A DNA stretch of 64,000 bases from Tatumella terrea. Lineage in GTDB: Bacteria; Pseudomonadota; Gammaproteobacteria; Enterobacterales; Enterobacteriaceae. The notes under the pieces were generated by a model. It was not told where the DNA came from and ran no database searches. It worked only from the letters and a program-made list of their open reading frames with translations. The position numbers and the translations under genes were made by a program. The stretch is from contig NZ_BAAAFX010000010.1 of assembly GCF_039523755.1 (NCBI RefSeq), forward strand, positions 124,001 to 188,000, written 5' to 3'. This document shows, in pieces, positions 43,207 to 52,672 of the stretch (position 1 is the stretch's first letter; each line of letters begins with the position of its first letter).

Positions 43207-43364
43207 CAGCTTGCCTTATAACGGTGCATGCCGTCTTTTTGTGCAGTTCAGCGTTGCCGTGAAAGCAAGGCTTGTTTGATATTTTGATAATTGTGGCAAA
43301 GGTGGAGAGTAGCTTAGATTGTCTGAACAATAAAATAATTCTCATAATAAAAGCGGACAGACAA

Positions 43365-44792
43365 ATGACAGCAGAAAAAGCAGTAGCCAGCGCCAGTGCC
43401 TGGTTTGACAGCGGGGAATTCAAACGTGTTCTGGCACGCCGGGTGGCAATCCGTTCCGAAAGTCAGCGCGACGATCGGGATGAGGCCATCCACGCTTATC
43501 TGACGCAGGAAATTACCCCTGCGATGGAAGCGATGGGCTTTACCCTGACGCCGCTGGCGAACCCGCAGGCCCCTGAACGTCCGATGTTGCTGGCCACGCG
43601 CATCGAAGACCCCGCTCTGCCGGTGGTGCTGTGTTACGGGCATGGCGATGTGGTGTTCGGTGACGATGAAAACTGGCGCAGCGGTTTAGATCCCTGGTCG
43701 CTGACCGAAGAGGGTGACCGCTGGTATGGCCGCGGCAGTGCGGATAATAAAGGTCAGCACTCGGTAAATATCGCGGCGCTGGAACAGATTTATGCGCTGC
43801 GTGGCGGCAGCCTGGGATTTAACTGTAAGTTCCTGTTTGAGATGGGGGAAGAGATCAGTTCACCGGGGCTGGCGGAAGTGTGTGAACAGCATCGCGAACT
43901 GTTACGGGCCGATGTCTTTATTGCGTCTGACGGACCCAGGCTGGATGCGGAAAGCCCGACGCTGTTTCTCGGCTCCCGCGGGGCGGTGAATGTCCGTCTT
44001 ACGCTGCATGCCCGTGATCGTGATTATCATTCCGGTAACTGGGGGGGCTTGCTGACCAACCCCGCGACCCGTCTTTGTAATGCCATTGGCAGCCTGGTGA
44101 ATCAGCACGGGCAGCTACAGGTTGCGGCGCTGAAACCCCCGGCCATCACGGACAGTGTCCGTAAAATCTTAAGTGAAATTGAACTCCGGCCGGGTGCGGA
44201 TAGCCCGCAGATCGACCCTGAGTGGGGTGAAGCCGGTCTGACTCCGGTCGAGCGTCTGTACGGCTGGAACACGCTGGAAGTGCTGGCGATGACCAGCGGT
44301 AATCCGCAGCGGCCGATGAACGCCATCCCCGGGAAGGCCACGGCGGTCTGCCAGCTACGCTTTGTGGTGGGTACCGACTGGGAAAATATCGCGCAGCATC
44401 TGGAAAATCACCTGGCGGCCGCGGGTTTTGCGGATGTAAAAGCAGAACTGTTACGGGGCAGCCCGGCGACCCGGCTGGATCCTGAAGATCCGCTAGTGGG
44501 CTGGGCGCTGGCGTCGATGCAGAAAAGCAGCGGTAAAAAACCGGCGTTACTGCCTAACCTGGGCGGATCCTTACCGAACGATGTGTTTGCCAATATCCTG
44601 CAACTGCCGACGCTGTGGATGCCGCACTCGTATCCGGCCTGCGGTCAGCATGCGGCAGATGAACATATGCTCAAATCCATCGCCCGTGAAGGCCTGATCA
44701 TGATGACCCACCTGCTGTGGGAATTCGGTGAAAACGGCGAACAGCTGGTGGCCGCGCATAAGGCCTACCAGCAGAAGGGGCAGGCATCATGA
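43365..44792 (+). CDS. M20-family metallopeptidase
   Basis: Zinc-type M20 amidohydrolase (475 aa). Metal ligands H93 (GHGDVV), D127 (GRGSADNKG), catalytic/ligand E162-E163 (EMGEEISSPGL), and a C-terminal His (HAADEHML). A lid domain lies around residues 210-330. The family removes acyl or terminal groups from amino acids and dipeptides. I start at the ATG at 43365; the frame is open from 43272 but that part is AT-rich promoter sequence. Its stop overlaps the next start (ATGA), so it works with the following transporter. Confidence 0.88.
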   Translation: MTAEKAVASASAWFDSGEFKRVLARRVAIRSESQRDDRDEAIHAYLTQEITPAMEAMGFTLTPLANPQAPERPMLLATRIEDPALPVVLCYGHGDVVFGDDENWRSGLDPWSLTEEGDRWYGRGSADNKGQHSVNIAALEQIYALRGGSLGFNCKFLFEMGEEISSPGLAEVCEQHRELLRADVFIASDGPRLDAESPTLFLGSRGAVNVRLTLHARDRDYHSGNWGGLLTNPATRLCNAIGSLVNQHGQLQVAALKPPAITDSVRKILSEIELRPGADSPQIDPEWGEAGLTPVERLYGWNTLEVLAMTSGNPQRPMNAIPGKATAVCQLRFVVGTDWENIAQHLENHLAAAGFADVKAELLRGSPATRLDPEDPLVGWALASMQKSSGKKPALLPNLGGSLPNDVFANILQLPTLWMPHSYPACGQHAADEHMLKSIAREGLIMMTHLLWEFGENGEQLVAAHKAYQQKGQAS

Positions 44793-46051
44793 GTTCAGTC
44801 TCCGCCCGGCAGGCACCCAACCTGTATAAAACGCTGTTCTCCACCTGTGTCGGTAATGCGCTGGAATGGTTTGATATCGCGGTCTATGGCTTTTTCGCCC
44901 GCTATATTGCCCATGCGTTTTTCCCGACCGAAAACCCGTCCGTGTCATTGTTGCTGACCTTTGGCAGCTTCGGTGTCTCGTTCCTGATCCGCCCGCTGGG
45001 GGCGATTGTGCTCGGTGCGTATGCGGACCGTCATGGCCGGAAAAAAGCCCTGATGCTCTCGATCACGCTGATGACCTTCGGCGGCGCGATGATTGTCTTT
45101 ATGCCGGGCTATGCCACTATCGGACTGGCGGCCCCGGTACTGATCCTGCTGGCGCGGCTGATCCAGGGGTTTTCCGCCGGCGGTGAGTTCGGCAGTTCGA
45201 CCGCGTTTCTGGTAGAGCATTTTCCGCACCGTAAAGCCTTTATTGCCAGCTGGCAGTTCGCGACCCAGGGGGCGAGTACGCTGCTGGCCTCGGCCTTCGG
45301 CCTGGGGCTGACCCAGTGGCTCAGTGAAACTGAAATTCAGCAATGGGGCTGGCGCATCCCGTTTATCTTCGGTCTGCTGATAGGGCCGGTGGGCTGGTAT
45401 ATCCGTCGCCACGTGCAGGAGCCGGAAAGCTTTGTCAGTCAGCAGCACGACCATTCGCCGCTGAAGCAACTGATGGGCAGCCAGCGTCATCTGTTAGTGC
45501 TGGCGATCGGCCTGATGGTGATCTCAACCGGGATCAACTACATGCTGAACTACGTACCGACCTATGCGACCAAAAACCTGCATCTGGCCGGTAAAACGGC
45601 CTTTACCGCCACCCTGCTGGCCGGGGTGATCCTGACCGTTGTCACTCCGCTGGCCGGGTTGTGGGCAGAGAAAGCCGGACGCCGTCCGCTGATGTGGACA
45701 TCGCTGGTCTTGCTGCTGATCACCATTTATCCGGCCTTCAGCCTGGTGGTGAACCATCCGGATGCCAATATGCTGATCCTGCTGGTGGGCTGGCTGGCAT
45801 TGCTGAAGTCGGTCTATTTTGCGACCGTGCCTTCGATGATGGCCGACCTGTTCCCGGTCAGCACCCGGGCCAGTGGGATGGCAATCAGCTATAACATTGC
45901 GGTGACGGTGTTCGGGGGCTTTGCGCCGCTGATCTGTAGCCTGCTGATCAGTGCCACCGGGACCAGCCTGGCCCCCGGGTACTATCTGATGGTACTGGCG
46001 GTCATGAGCAGTGTTGCGCTGGCGTTCACCCGACGTTATCAGCACAGCTGA
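44789..46051 (+). CDS. MFS transporter, metabolite:H+ symporter (MHS) type
   Basis: Twelve-helix MFS protein (420 aa). MHS hallmarks: GNALEWFDIAVYG in helix 1, YADRHGRKKALM between helices 2 and 3, and ARLIQGFSAGGEFGSS. The subfamily takes up organic acids and small zwitterions with protons. Coupled to the M20 peptidase by a 4-nt overlap, it may import the peptidase's substrate. The last 27 codons are duplicated downstream as part of a 111-bp direct repeat. Confidence 0.9.
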   Translation: MSSVSARQAPNLYKTLFSTCVGNALEWFDIAVYGFFARYIAHAFFPTENPSVSLLLTFGSFGVSFLIRPLGAIVLGAYADRHGRKKALMLSITLMTFGGAMIVFMPGYATIGLAAPVLILLARLIQGFSAGGEFGSSTAFLVEHFPHRKAFIASWQFATQGASTLLASAFGLGLTQWLSETEIQQWGWRIPFIFGLLIGPVGWYIRRHVQEPESFVSQQHDHSPLKQLMGSQRHLLVLAIGLMVISTGINYMLNYVPTYATKNLHLAGKTAFTATLLAGVILTVVTPLAGLWAEKAGRRPLMWTSLVLLLITIYPAFSLVVNHPDANMLILLVGWLALLKSVYFATVPSMMADLFPVSTRASGMAISYNIAVTVFGGFAPLICSLLISATGTSLAPGYYLMVLAVMSSVALAFTRRYQHS

Positions 46052-46190
46052 GAATCAGAAAAGCAGCGGGGGCCATCGATGGCCCCCGGGTACTATCTGA
46101 TGGTACTGGCGGTCATGAGCAGTGTTGCGCTGGCGTTCACCCGACGTTACCAGCACAGCTGAGAATCAGAAAAGCAGAGGGGCCATCGAT
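45970..46190. repeat. 111-bp tandem duplication of MFS 3' end and terminator stem
   Basis: Copy 1 (45970-46080) and copy 2 (46081-46190) both carry the last codons, stop and GGGGCCATCGAT stem arm. They differ at very few bases (TAT/TAC before CAGCACAGC; one base in AGCAG(C/A)GGGG). The duplication point falls within the terminator palindrome. Only copy 2 keeps the T-run. Confidence 0.93.
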
Positions 46191-46204
46191 GGCCCCTTTT
46201 TTTG
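46179..46204 (+). terminator. MFS operon terminator
   Basis: AGGGGCCATCGATGGCCCCT self-complementary stem followed by seven T, after the duplicated stop codon. Confidence 0.9.
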
Positions 46205-46876
46205 TATCCGGAAAACCCCCGCTCAGGCCGGGGGTTCCGTAACGCTTTCAGCGTTGGGCCGCAGATAAAAACCCCTTTTGATTTGTTAAAACATCTGGCG
46301 GTCTGGCAACGGCAAAGGTTTAACAGGAAATCAAAAGGGGGTCCCGGTGAGGGCCGAAAAAAGCTTAGCGCCTGCCCGATGGAACTGTAACTATCACAGC
46401 GTTTTCGCACCTAACCACCGAAGGCAGGCCTTTTATGGCGCACGGCGAAGGGCAATCGGAGCATTTTAAGAAAGCTGTGTGAATGGAAAAATGTGAATAG
46501 CCCGGAAGCAGAAGGTTGTACTAACCATATTCATAGGCTTCCGGAGACCCCGCCAAAGATGAGCGTATCCGGGGTTATAGGTTATCTGAAGGTCAAAAGC
46601 AGCCTGATGCTTTATGAGCAGTTCGGGGATTTTAAGTTTAAGTACAGAAACAGGGAGTTCCGGTGCCGGGGATACTACGCAGACACGGCAGGCAAGAACA
46701 CAGCAAAGATACAGGACTATATCAGGCACCAGCCCGCAGCGGATAACATGGGAGAGCCGTTGTCGATCCCTTATCCGGGAAGCCCGTTTACGGGCCGTAA
46801 GTCATCCATAATGCAAATTTCAGATTGCGATGTGCCTGTCAGGCGCGGCTGGTAAGAGCGTCTGACAGGCGCATTT
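46205..46876 (+). mobile_element. Decayed IS200 element
   Basis: From left: terminal-type hairpin AACCCCCG/CGGGGGTT (about 46213-46231), then the long IS200 inverted repeat CCCCTTTTGATTTGTTAAAAC ... GTTTAACAGGAAATCAAAAGGGG (about 46271-46341), each arm near 20 nt, that shields the tnpA start. A degenerate tnpA and a right-end GC-rich tail (GCCTGTCAGGCGCGGCTGG) follow. Boundaries are approximate. Confidence 0.82.
46347..46855 (+). pseudogene. tnpA: Degenerate IS200 transposase TnpA
   Basis: Reading from GTG at 46347 gives EKSLAPARWNC, VFAPNHRRQAFYGARRRAIG, after which a one-base loss near 46460 shifts frame. The next frame resumes with ILRKLCEWKNVNSPEAEG and continues PPKMSVSGVIGYLKVKSSLM to LSIPYPGSPFTGRK, where the normal stop is lost. 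Alignment is to IS200/IS1541 TnpA. The HUH His-x-His appears as HIH but many other residues are altered, so the gene is dead. Confidence 0.85.
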
Positions 46877-46877
46877 G

Positions 46878-46908
46878 AAAAACCTCCGGCGATGCCGGAG
46901 GATATTTT
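46878..46908 (-). terminator. yjgR terminator (bidirectional)
   Basis: CCTCCGGC/GCCGGAGG stem with a 3-nt loop; five T on the minus strand after the stem, and six T on the plus strand. It can end yjgR and any rightward read-through from the IS remnant. Confidence 0.88.
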
Positions 46909-46917
46909 TTGTGCGGG

Positions 46918-48417
46918 TTACTTTCTGCCGCCAAACAGGCTGCCCAGCACGCCACGCAGGATCTGGTTGGTGACCTGGCGGGTGGCGGTTTTTGCCATCG
47001 TCTGAACCACACCATCGTGCTGACCGCCACGCGGCCCGGTGTAGCCGAACAGAATTTTCTTCAGGCCGTCGATGACCGGATTTTCCTCACCCGCAGCACT
47101 GCCTTTTGCCGCTGGCGCAGCATTCTGCTCTCCTGCCGCCTGTACCCCTTTTTTCAGTAGTTCATAGGCAGATTCTCTGTCTACCACCTCATCGTATTTA
47201 CCGTACAACGGAGAGTGGTTGATCAGGCCGTTTCGTTCGTCGGCAGTCAGCGGCCCCATCCGGGAACCGGGCGCGATCACCATCGCCCGTTCGGTGACGG
47301 ACGGGCTGCCTTTTTCATCCAGGAAGGAGATCAGGGCTTCACCGGTGCCGAGGTTACGGATGGCCTCTTCGGTATCAAAGGCCGGGTTAGGGCGCATGGT
47401 TGTGGCCGCCGCTTTTACGGCTTTCTGATCTTTCGGGGTAAATGCGCGCAGGGCATGCTGCACACGGTTACCCAGCTGCCCCAGTACGGTTTCCGGAATA
47501 TCCGACGGGTTCTGGGTCACAAACCAGACGCCGACCCCTTTGGAGCGGATAAGCCGCATTACCTGCTGGATTTTTTCCAGCAGCACCGCCGGGACATCGT
47601 CAAACAGCAGATGGGCCTCATCAAAGAAAAATACCAGCTTCGGTTTCTCTGGATCCCCGACTTCCGGTAACTGCTCATACAGTTCAGACAGCATCCACAG
47701 CAGGCTGGTGGCATACAGTTTTGGCATCCGGTAAAGCTTTTCGGCGCTGAGGATATTAATGATGCCGCGTCCCTCTGCATCGGTACGCATCCAGTCATGT
47801 ATATCCAGCATCGGCTCACCAAAGAAATATTCCGCCCCCTGTTGTTCCAGGGCCAGCAGGCCACGCTGGATGGCTCCGACCGATGCCGTGCTGATATTAC
47901 CGTATTCGGTGGTGAAAGATTTTGCGTTATCACCGATGTACTGCACCATCGAACGCAGGTCTTTGAAGTCCAGCAATAACATGCCGCGATCGTCGGCAAT
48001 CCGGAAGATGATCTGTAACACGCCGGACTGAATTTCATTCAGGTTCAGCAGCCTGGCGAGTAACAACGGCCCGAGATCCGATACCGTTGCGCGGACCGGA
48101 TGCCCTTGTTCACCGAAGATATCCCACAGCACCACCGGGTTGTCCTGCGGCTGCCAGTCGGTGACGCCGATGTTATCCAGCCGGGCCTGGAGCTTTTCAC
48201 TGCTGACACCGGCTTTTGCTATCCCACTGAGGTCACCTTTTACATCGGCCATAAAAACCGGGACGCCGATAGCAGAAAAAGATTCCGCCAGTTTCTGCAG
48301 GGTGACCGTTTTTCCGGTACCCGTCGCGCCGGTGATCAGTCCGTGGCGGTTGGCAAGGGCCGGAAGCAGGTTCAGGGTCAGTTCCCGGGTGCGGGCGATG
48401 AGTAAAGGTGCAGTCAT
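46918..48417 (-). CDS. yjgR: DUF853 / HerA-like ATPase YjgR
   Basis: HerA-FtsK-type ATPase (499 aa), E. coli YjgR equivalent. Walker A at about residue 30 (GATGTGKT), Walker B FFFDEAHLLFDD, and an arginine-finger-like VQHALRAFTPKDQKAVKAAA region. The C-terminus has a low-complexity, Ala/Gly-rich hinge (AAGEQNAAPAAKGSAAGEE). Likely an oligomeric DNA- or protein-remodelling ATPase; role not established. Confidence 0.93.
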   Translation of the reverse strand: MTAPLLIARTRELTLNLLPALANRHGLITGATGTGKTVTLQKLAESFSAIGVPVFMADVKGDLSGIAKAGVSSEKLQARLDNIGVTDWQPQDNPVVLWDIFGEQGHPVRATVSDLGPLLLARLLNLNEIQSGVLQIIFRIADDRGMLLLDFKDLRSMVQYIGDNAKSFTTEYGNISTASVGAIQRGLLALEQQGAEYFFGEPMLDIHDWMRTDAEGRGIINILSAEKLYRMPKLYATSLLWMLSELYEQLPEVGDPEKPKLVFFFDEAHLLFDDVPAVLLEKIQQVMRLIRSKGVGVWFVTQNPSDIPETVLGQLGNRVQHALRAFTPKDQKAVKAAATTMRPNPAFDTEEAIRNLGTGEALISFLDEKGSPSVTERAMVIAPGSRMGPLTADERNGLINHSPLYGKYDEVVDRESAYELLKKGVQAAGEQNAAPAAKGSAAGEENPVIDGLKKILFGYTGPRGGQHDGVVQTMAKTATRQVTNQILRGVLGSLFGGRK

Positions 48418-48830
48418 TCGATGTTAATCTCTGGAGTTAGCGTGAGTTTTTTATCATCTCACTGTCGGCGGTGATGATCCAATCGGTGTTATCTTTCACA
48501 CCGGCGGTTCCGGAAAGGCAGCCGTCACAAGGCTCTGCGGGCCGGTGTTTCTCAAACTATAGTCAGAGACGCCTGAAAAATATACCCCTGTTTTTACCAT
48601 GGAAATGGCATCTTCTTCGGTGGCGGTCTACGCTTAAAAAAAAGCGGCTGTCACGGTCACCGGGTCATTCTGTGACCGGCGGCCGCAGAAAAGCCCTGAA
48701 AGATGACTCTGTTGCACTCTTTGTGTCGATGACATTGATAGCGTTGATAGCAGCGCTGTTATTTAAACCTCTGGCGGGTGCCTGCCTGCGCAGGCTTATA
48801 AAAATCGTGAGCCAGTGAGAGTCATCGCTT
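48418..48830. other. Gap upstream of dehydrogenase operon, possible small ORF
   Basis: Divergent promoter region for yjgR and the dehydrogenase operon. An open frame ending at 48818, 12 nt before the dehydrogenase start, encodes a hydrophobic C-terminal segment (VALFVSMTLIALIAALLFKP) with basic flanks. Possible starts are GTG 48672 or ATG 48729, neither with a convincing ribosome site, so I record it only as a candidate small membrane protein. AAACTATAGTC (48557-48567) could be a promoter -10 element. Confidence 0.3.
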
Positions 48831-49559
48831 ATGCTTTTGCAAAAAAATACCACCCGCCGCAAGTTTCTGCTCGGCTCGCTGATGGCGCTGCCCCTGACGG
48901 AACTGGTCCTGAAAGGCTTAACCGCGGCACAGGCCGCGGAGATGGCTGCGCCGGACCTTAACCATTATCAGCCCGCCTTTTTTACCCCGCAGGAATGGCA
49001 GTTTATTCTGGCGGCGACGGATCGCATGATCCCGCCGGGCGGTGCGGGAAAAGCCCCGGGCGCGCTGGAAACGAATGTACCGGTGTTTATCGATCAGCAA
49101 CTGCATGATAAAAACTTCGGCCAGGAAATTTATATGCAGGGCCCGTTCGATGCCCATGCACCGGCCACCATGGGGTATCAGGTTCCTCTCTATCCGCAAC
49201 AGATCTATCAGACCGGGATCCGCCTGACGGACCAATGGACTCTGCAGCATCTGCAAAAACCTTTCCATCAGTTATCCGACACGGATAAAGACAACGTATT
49301 AACCGCATTACAGAAAAACACACTCGACTTTGCTGCGCTGGGGGAAAACACCCTCAGGGGATCGCTGTTTTTTAGTCAGTTACTGGCTGAAACCAAACAT
49401 GGCTATCTCGCTGACCCGATGTACGGCGGCAATAAGGGCATGAAGGCGTGGATTGCTATCGGTTTTCCCGGCGCGCGTGCCAGTTACCTGGAGTGGGTGA
49501 AACAACACAATGTGAAGTACCCCCTCGGGCCGGTCAGCCTGTCAGGCGAAACCGCCTGA
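48831..49559 (+). CDS. Gluconate 2-dehydrogenase-type small (gamma) subunit, Tat-exported
   Basis: Subunit-3 family protein (242 aa). N-terminus has a twin-arginine signal (TTRRKFLLGSLMALP, then AQAA cleavage around residue 36). The body shows FTPQEWQFILAATDRMIPPG, DQQLHDKNFGQEIYMQGPF and GMKAWIAIGFPGARASYLEWV. It carries no cofactor; in the family it escorts the folded flavoprotein through the Tat system and stays in the periplasmic complex. First of three genes with 28- and 4-nt gaps. Confidence 0.92.
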   Translation: MLLQKNTTRRKFLLGSLMALPLTELVLKGLTAAQAAEMAAPDLNHYQPAFFTPQEWQFILAATDRMIPPGGAGKAPGALETNVPVFIDQQLHDKNFGQEIYMQGPFDAHAPATMGYQVPLYPQQIYQTGIRLTDQWTLQHLQKPFHQLSDTDKDNVLTALQKNTLDFAALGENTLRGSLFFSQLLAETKHGYLADPMYGGNKGMKAWIAIGFPGARASYLEWVKQHNVKYPLGPVSLSGETA

Positions 49560-49587
49560 CACTCAATTTTCTGGATAAAGGTTTCTT

Positions 49588-51357
49588 ATGGCTCAGATGA
49601 CTAAGAAAGAAGTCGACGTCGTGGTATGCGGATTCGGCTGGGCAGGTTCACTGATGAGTATTGAACTGGCGATGGCAGGGCTGACGGTACGGGCGCTGGA
49701 AAAAGGCCCCGAGCGCGATTATGACGCTTTTGCCTACCCAAAGCCCGCCGATGAGTATGCGTATGCGGTCCGTAACAAAGTGATGACCACCCCGGCAGAT
49801 TCGGCGGTGACGGTGCGTTACACCGCACAGGATACGGCATTACCGACCCGTAAATGGGGGGCATTTGTGCCGGGCGGCGGCGTGGGTGGTGCGGGCATGC
49901 ACTGGACCGGAGTACTGCTGCGTCCGACCCCGACAGATATTAAACTGAAAACCTATGCCGATCAGGCCTATAAACCCGGCATCCTGCAGGAAGAGATGCG
50001 GGTGATGGACTTTCCGTTCAGCTGGGAAGAGATCGAACCCTGGTATGAAAAATTTGAACGTATCTGCGGGTTGTCCGGTAACACCGGGAACCTGCGCGGA
50101 CAGATCATGGAAGGGGGAGACCCGTTTGAAGGCCCCCGGGCCAACCCGATGCCGCTGCCTGCGCTGGAAAATACCCTTAACTGCGATATGTTCGCCGCCG
50201 CCACCAAAAAAATGGGCTATCACCCGTTTACTATCCCGTCGGCCGCGGCATCCCGCGTATGGACCAACCCGTACGGTAATACCATCACCCCCTGTAACTA
50301 TTGCGGGTATTGCTCCAAATACCCCTGCCTGAACTATTCCAAAGCCTCGCCGCAGACCGCGGTCCTGGATTCGCTGAAACGGATGAAAAACTTCTCTTAT
50401 GAAGTGAACGCGGAAGTGCTGCGGGTGGTTCTGCATGACGATAAAAAAACGGCGAAAGGCGTTATCTATATCGATGAGCAGGGCAACGAATGTTTTCAGC
50501 CGGCCAGGATCGTCATCCTCAGCAGCTTCCAGTTTTATAACGTCCGGCTGATGCTGCTTTCCGGGATCGGCCAGCCGTATAACCCGATCACCGAGGAGGG
50601 GGTGGTGGGTCGCAACTACGCTTTTCTGAGTAACGGGGCCGCCACCTTATTTTTTAAAAACGAAAACTTTAATCCGTTTATCAGTTCCGGCCCGACCGGC
50701 GTGCAGTTTAACGACATCTCCCCCGGGAATTTCGACGGGCCGGGGCTCGGGTTTATTGGCGGTGCCAAAATCCAGAGTGCCCAGTCCACCGGCACACCGA
50801 TCAGTACGGCATTACCGCCGGGCACCCCGGCCTGGGGCAGCGGCTGGAAAGAAGGGCTGGAAAACTGGTACGGGCATTCGATGAAGGTCAGTATCACCAC
50901 CTCCTGTATGTCGTACAGGGATGTCTATCTGGACCTCGACCCGACCTATAAAGATCGGCACGGTCAGCCCCTGCTGCGGATGACCTTCAACTGGAAACGC
51001 AACGAACTGCTGCTGCAGCAACACCTGAAAGGGGTGGTCGGGGATATCGTCAAAGAGATGAACCCCGACAGCTACAGCATGAGTTTTCTGCCGATGGGCG
51101 CTGATTTTGACCTGACGAAATATGTTTCCACCCATAATGTGGGTGGCGCGGTGATGGGGGATAACCCGAAAACCTCGGCGCTGAACCGGTATCTGCAGAG
51201 CTGGGATGTTCATAACGTGTTTGTGCCGGGAGGCAATGCGTTCCCGCAGAACTTCCAGTCGAACCCGACCAACACAATCGGTGCGATCACCCTGATGGCC
51301 GCCAATGCCATCAGAGAACAGTATCTTAAAAATCCCGGCCCGCTGGTACAGGTGTAA
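49588..51357 (+). CDS. GMC-type flavoprotein dehydrogenase large subunit
   Basis: FAD-containing catalytic subunit (589 aa) of a membrane-bound sugar/sugar-acid dehydrogenase. Dinucleotide fold VVVCGFGWAGSL (residues 11-22, GxGxxG), PGGGVGGAGMHWTG, the Cys-rich CNYCGYCSKYPCLNYSKAS (3Fe-4S-type region of this enzyme class) and C-terminal HNVGGAVMGD and NPTNTIGAITL. Candidate substrates are D-gluconate, 2-ketogluconate, fructose or sorbitol; sequence alone does not decide. It has no signal of its own and would be exported with the Tat-bearing small subunit. Confidence 0.93.
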   Translation: MAQMTKKEVDVVVCGFGWAGSLMSIELAMAGLTVRALEKGPERDYDAFAYPKPADEYAYAVRNKVMTTPADSAVTVRYTAQDTALPTRKWGAFVPGGGVGGAGMHWTGVLLRPTPTDIKLKTYADQAYKPGILQEEMRVMDFPFSWEEIEPWYEKFERICGLSGNTGNLRGQIMEGGDPFEGPRANPMPLPALENTLNCDMFAAATKKMGYHPFTIPSAAASRVWTNPYGNTITPCNYCGYCSKYPCLNYSKASPQTAVLDSLKRMKNFSYEVNAEVLRVVLHDDKKTAKGVIYIDEQGNECFQPARIVILSSFQFYNVRLMLLSGIGQPYNPITEEGVVGRNYAFLSNGAATLFFKNENFNPFISSGPTGVQFNDISPGNFDGPGLGFIGGAKIQSAQSTGTPISTALPPGTPAWGSGWKEGLENWYGHSMKVSITTSCMSYRDVYLDLDPTYKDRHGQPLLRMTFNWKRNELLLQQHLKGVVGDIVKEMNPDSYSMSFLPMGADFDLTKYVSTHNVGGAVMGDNPKTSALNRYLQSWDVHNVFVPGGNAFPQNFQSNPTNTIGAITLMAANAIREQYLKNPGPLVQV

Positions 51358-51361
51358 TCAA

Positions 51362-52633
51362 ATGATAAAGCTGACGTTGAAACGCCTTATGGTGACAAAT
51401 GCATTATTACTGGCCTCAGGACTGGCGACCGCACAGGCTGCAGATAATGACCAGGACGCGCTGATAAAGCAGGGGGAATATCTGGCCCGACTGGGAGACT
51501 GTATGGCCTGTCATACCACCGCGGGCCGTCCGGCCTATGCCGGCGGGCTGGCGATTAAATCGGACCTGGGGACGATCTATTCCACCAACATTACGCCGGA
51601 CAAACAGTATGGCATCGGGAATTATACCGAACAGCAGTTTGCCGATGCCGTACGTAAAGGGGTCCGCCCCGATGGTAGTTACCTCTATCCGGCCATGCCG
51701 TATCCGGATTATGCCGCGATCAGTAATACGGATATCCACGCGCTGTACACCTATTTTATGCACGGTGTCACCGCCAGCAACAGCCAGCCTCCGGCGACCG
51801 ACATGAGGTTTCCGTTCAGCCAGCGCTGGGGGATGCGTTTCTGGAATCTGGTCTTTACGTCGGACAAACCTTTTCAGCCGATAGGCGGGGCCTCTGCACA
51901 GGTCAATCGCGGAGCTTATATTGCTGAATCACTGGGGCACTGTGGCAGTTGCCATACCCCGCGCGGGTTTGCGATGAACGAAAAAGCGCTGCATAGCGAT
52001 GACCGTGATTTCCTGGCCGGCGGGGATCTTAACGGCTGGGATGTGCCCTCGCTGCGCGGTATCGCCCGCTGGAGCCCGCAGGAGATCGTCGACTATCTGC
52101 AGACCGGACGCAATGATAAGGCCGGTGTGGCCGGGGAGATGACATCGGTGGTAGAAAACAGTACTTCCCATATGACCGATGCGGACCTGCAGGCGATTGC
52201 GGCCTATCTGAAGTTCCTGGGGGGGAACCCGCCGTTGCAGGCCTATGATCAGCAGAAAAACCAGGCCACCACCGACACCCTGACGGCTGCGGTGAACCTG
52301 ACTGAGGGGCAAACGCTTTACCTGAACAACTGTGATGCCTGCCACTTTGCAAACGGGCTGGGCGCGCCCGGCGCCTTCCCGCAACTGGACCAGGCCGCTG
52401 TGGTCAATGCGCAAAGCCCTGACGGACTGATCCACATCATTCTGCAGGGGGCACAGTTACCTTCGACCCCGAAAGCCCCTTCGATGCTGAAGATGCCGGC
52501 GTTTGCACATCGTTTGTCGGACGACCAGGTGGCAAAACTGGCGACCTTTGTTCGCCAGGGCTGGAGCAATAACGCCCCGGCAGTGACAGCCGATCAGGTA
52601 CAGAAAGTGCGTGCCACGCTGACACAGCACTGA
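51362..52633 (+). CDS. Tri-haem cytochrome c subunit of membrane dehydrogenase
   Basis: Membrane-associated cytochrome c (423 aa). Signal peptide to about residue 27 (TAQAA-DN). Three CxxCH haem sites at C47 (CMACH), C194 (CGSCH) and C324 (CDACH), the family's usual count. It takes electrons from the flavoprotein and passes them to ubiquinone. I chose the ATG at 51362, 4 nt after the large subunit stop; an earlier in-frame start inside the previous gene lacks a signal peptide at its end. Confidence 0.94.
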   Translation: MIKLTLKRLMVTNALLLASGLATAQAADNDQDALIKQGEYLARLGDCMACHTTAGRPAYAGGLAIKSDLGTIYSTNITPDKQYGIGNYTEQQFADAVRKGVRPDGSYLYPAMPYPDYAAISNTDIHALYTYFMHGVTASNSQPPATDMRFPFSQRWGMRFWNLVFTSDKPFQPIGGASAQVNRGAYIAESLGHCGSCHTPRGFAMNEKALHSDDRDFLAGGDLNGWDVPSLRGIARWSPQEIVDYLQTGRNDKAGVAGEMTSVVENSTSHMTDADLQAIAAYLKFLGGNPPLQAYDQQKNQATTDTLTAAVNLTEGQTLYLNNCDACHFANGLGAPGAFPQLDQAAVVNAQSPDGLIHIILQGAQLPSTPKAPSMLKMPAFAHRLSDDQVAKLATFVRQGWSNNAPAVTADQVQKVRATLTQH

Positions 52634-52641
52634 CCCCGCCG

Positions 52642-52672
52642 ATCCGGTCCCCGGCGATACCCGGGGCCGGAT
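52642..52672. terminator. Hairpin between convergent cytochrome c and marC genes
   Basis: ATCCGG/CCGGAT outer and CCCCGG/CCGGGG inner arms with one bulged base and a 6-nt loop; no T-run. Likely shared 3' structure. Confidence 0.5.

Noticed and set aside
49840..50436. 198-codon minus-strand frame inside the GMC dehydrogenase gene
   Set aside because: Antisense frame kept open by GC-rich codon bias; no domain or start signal.
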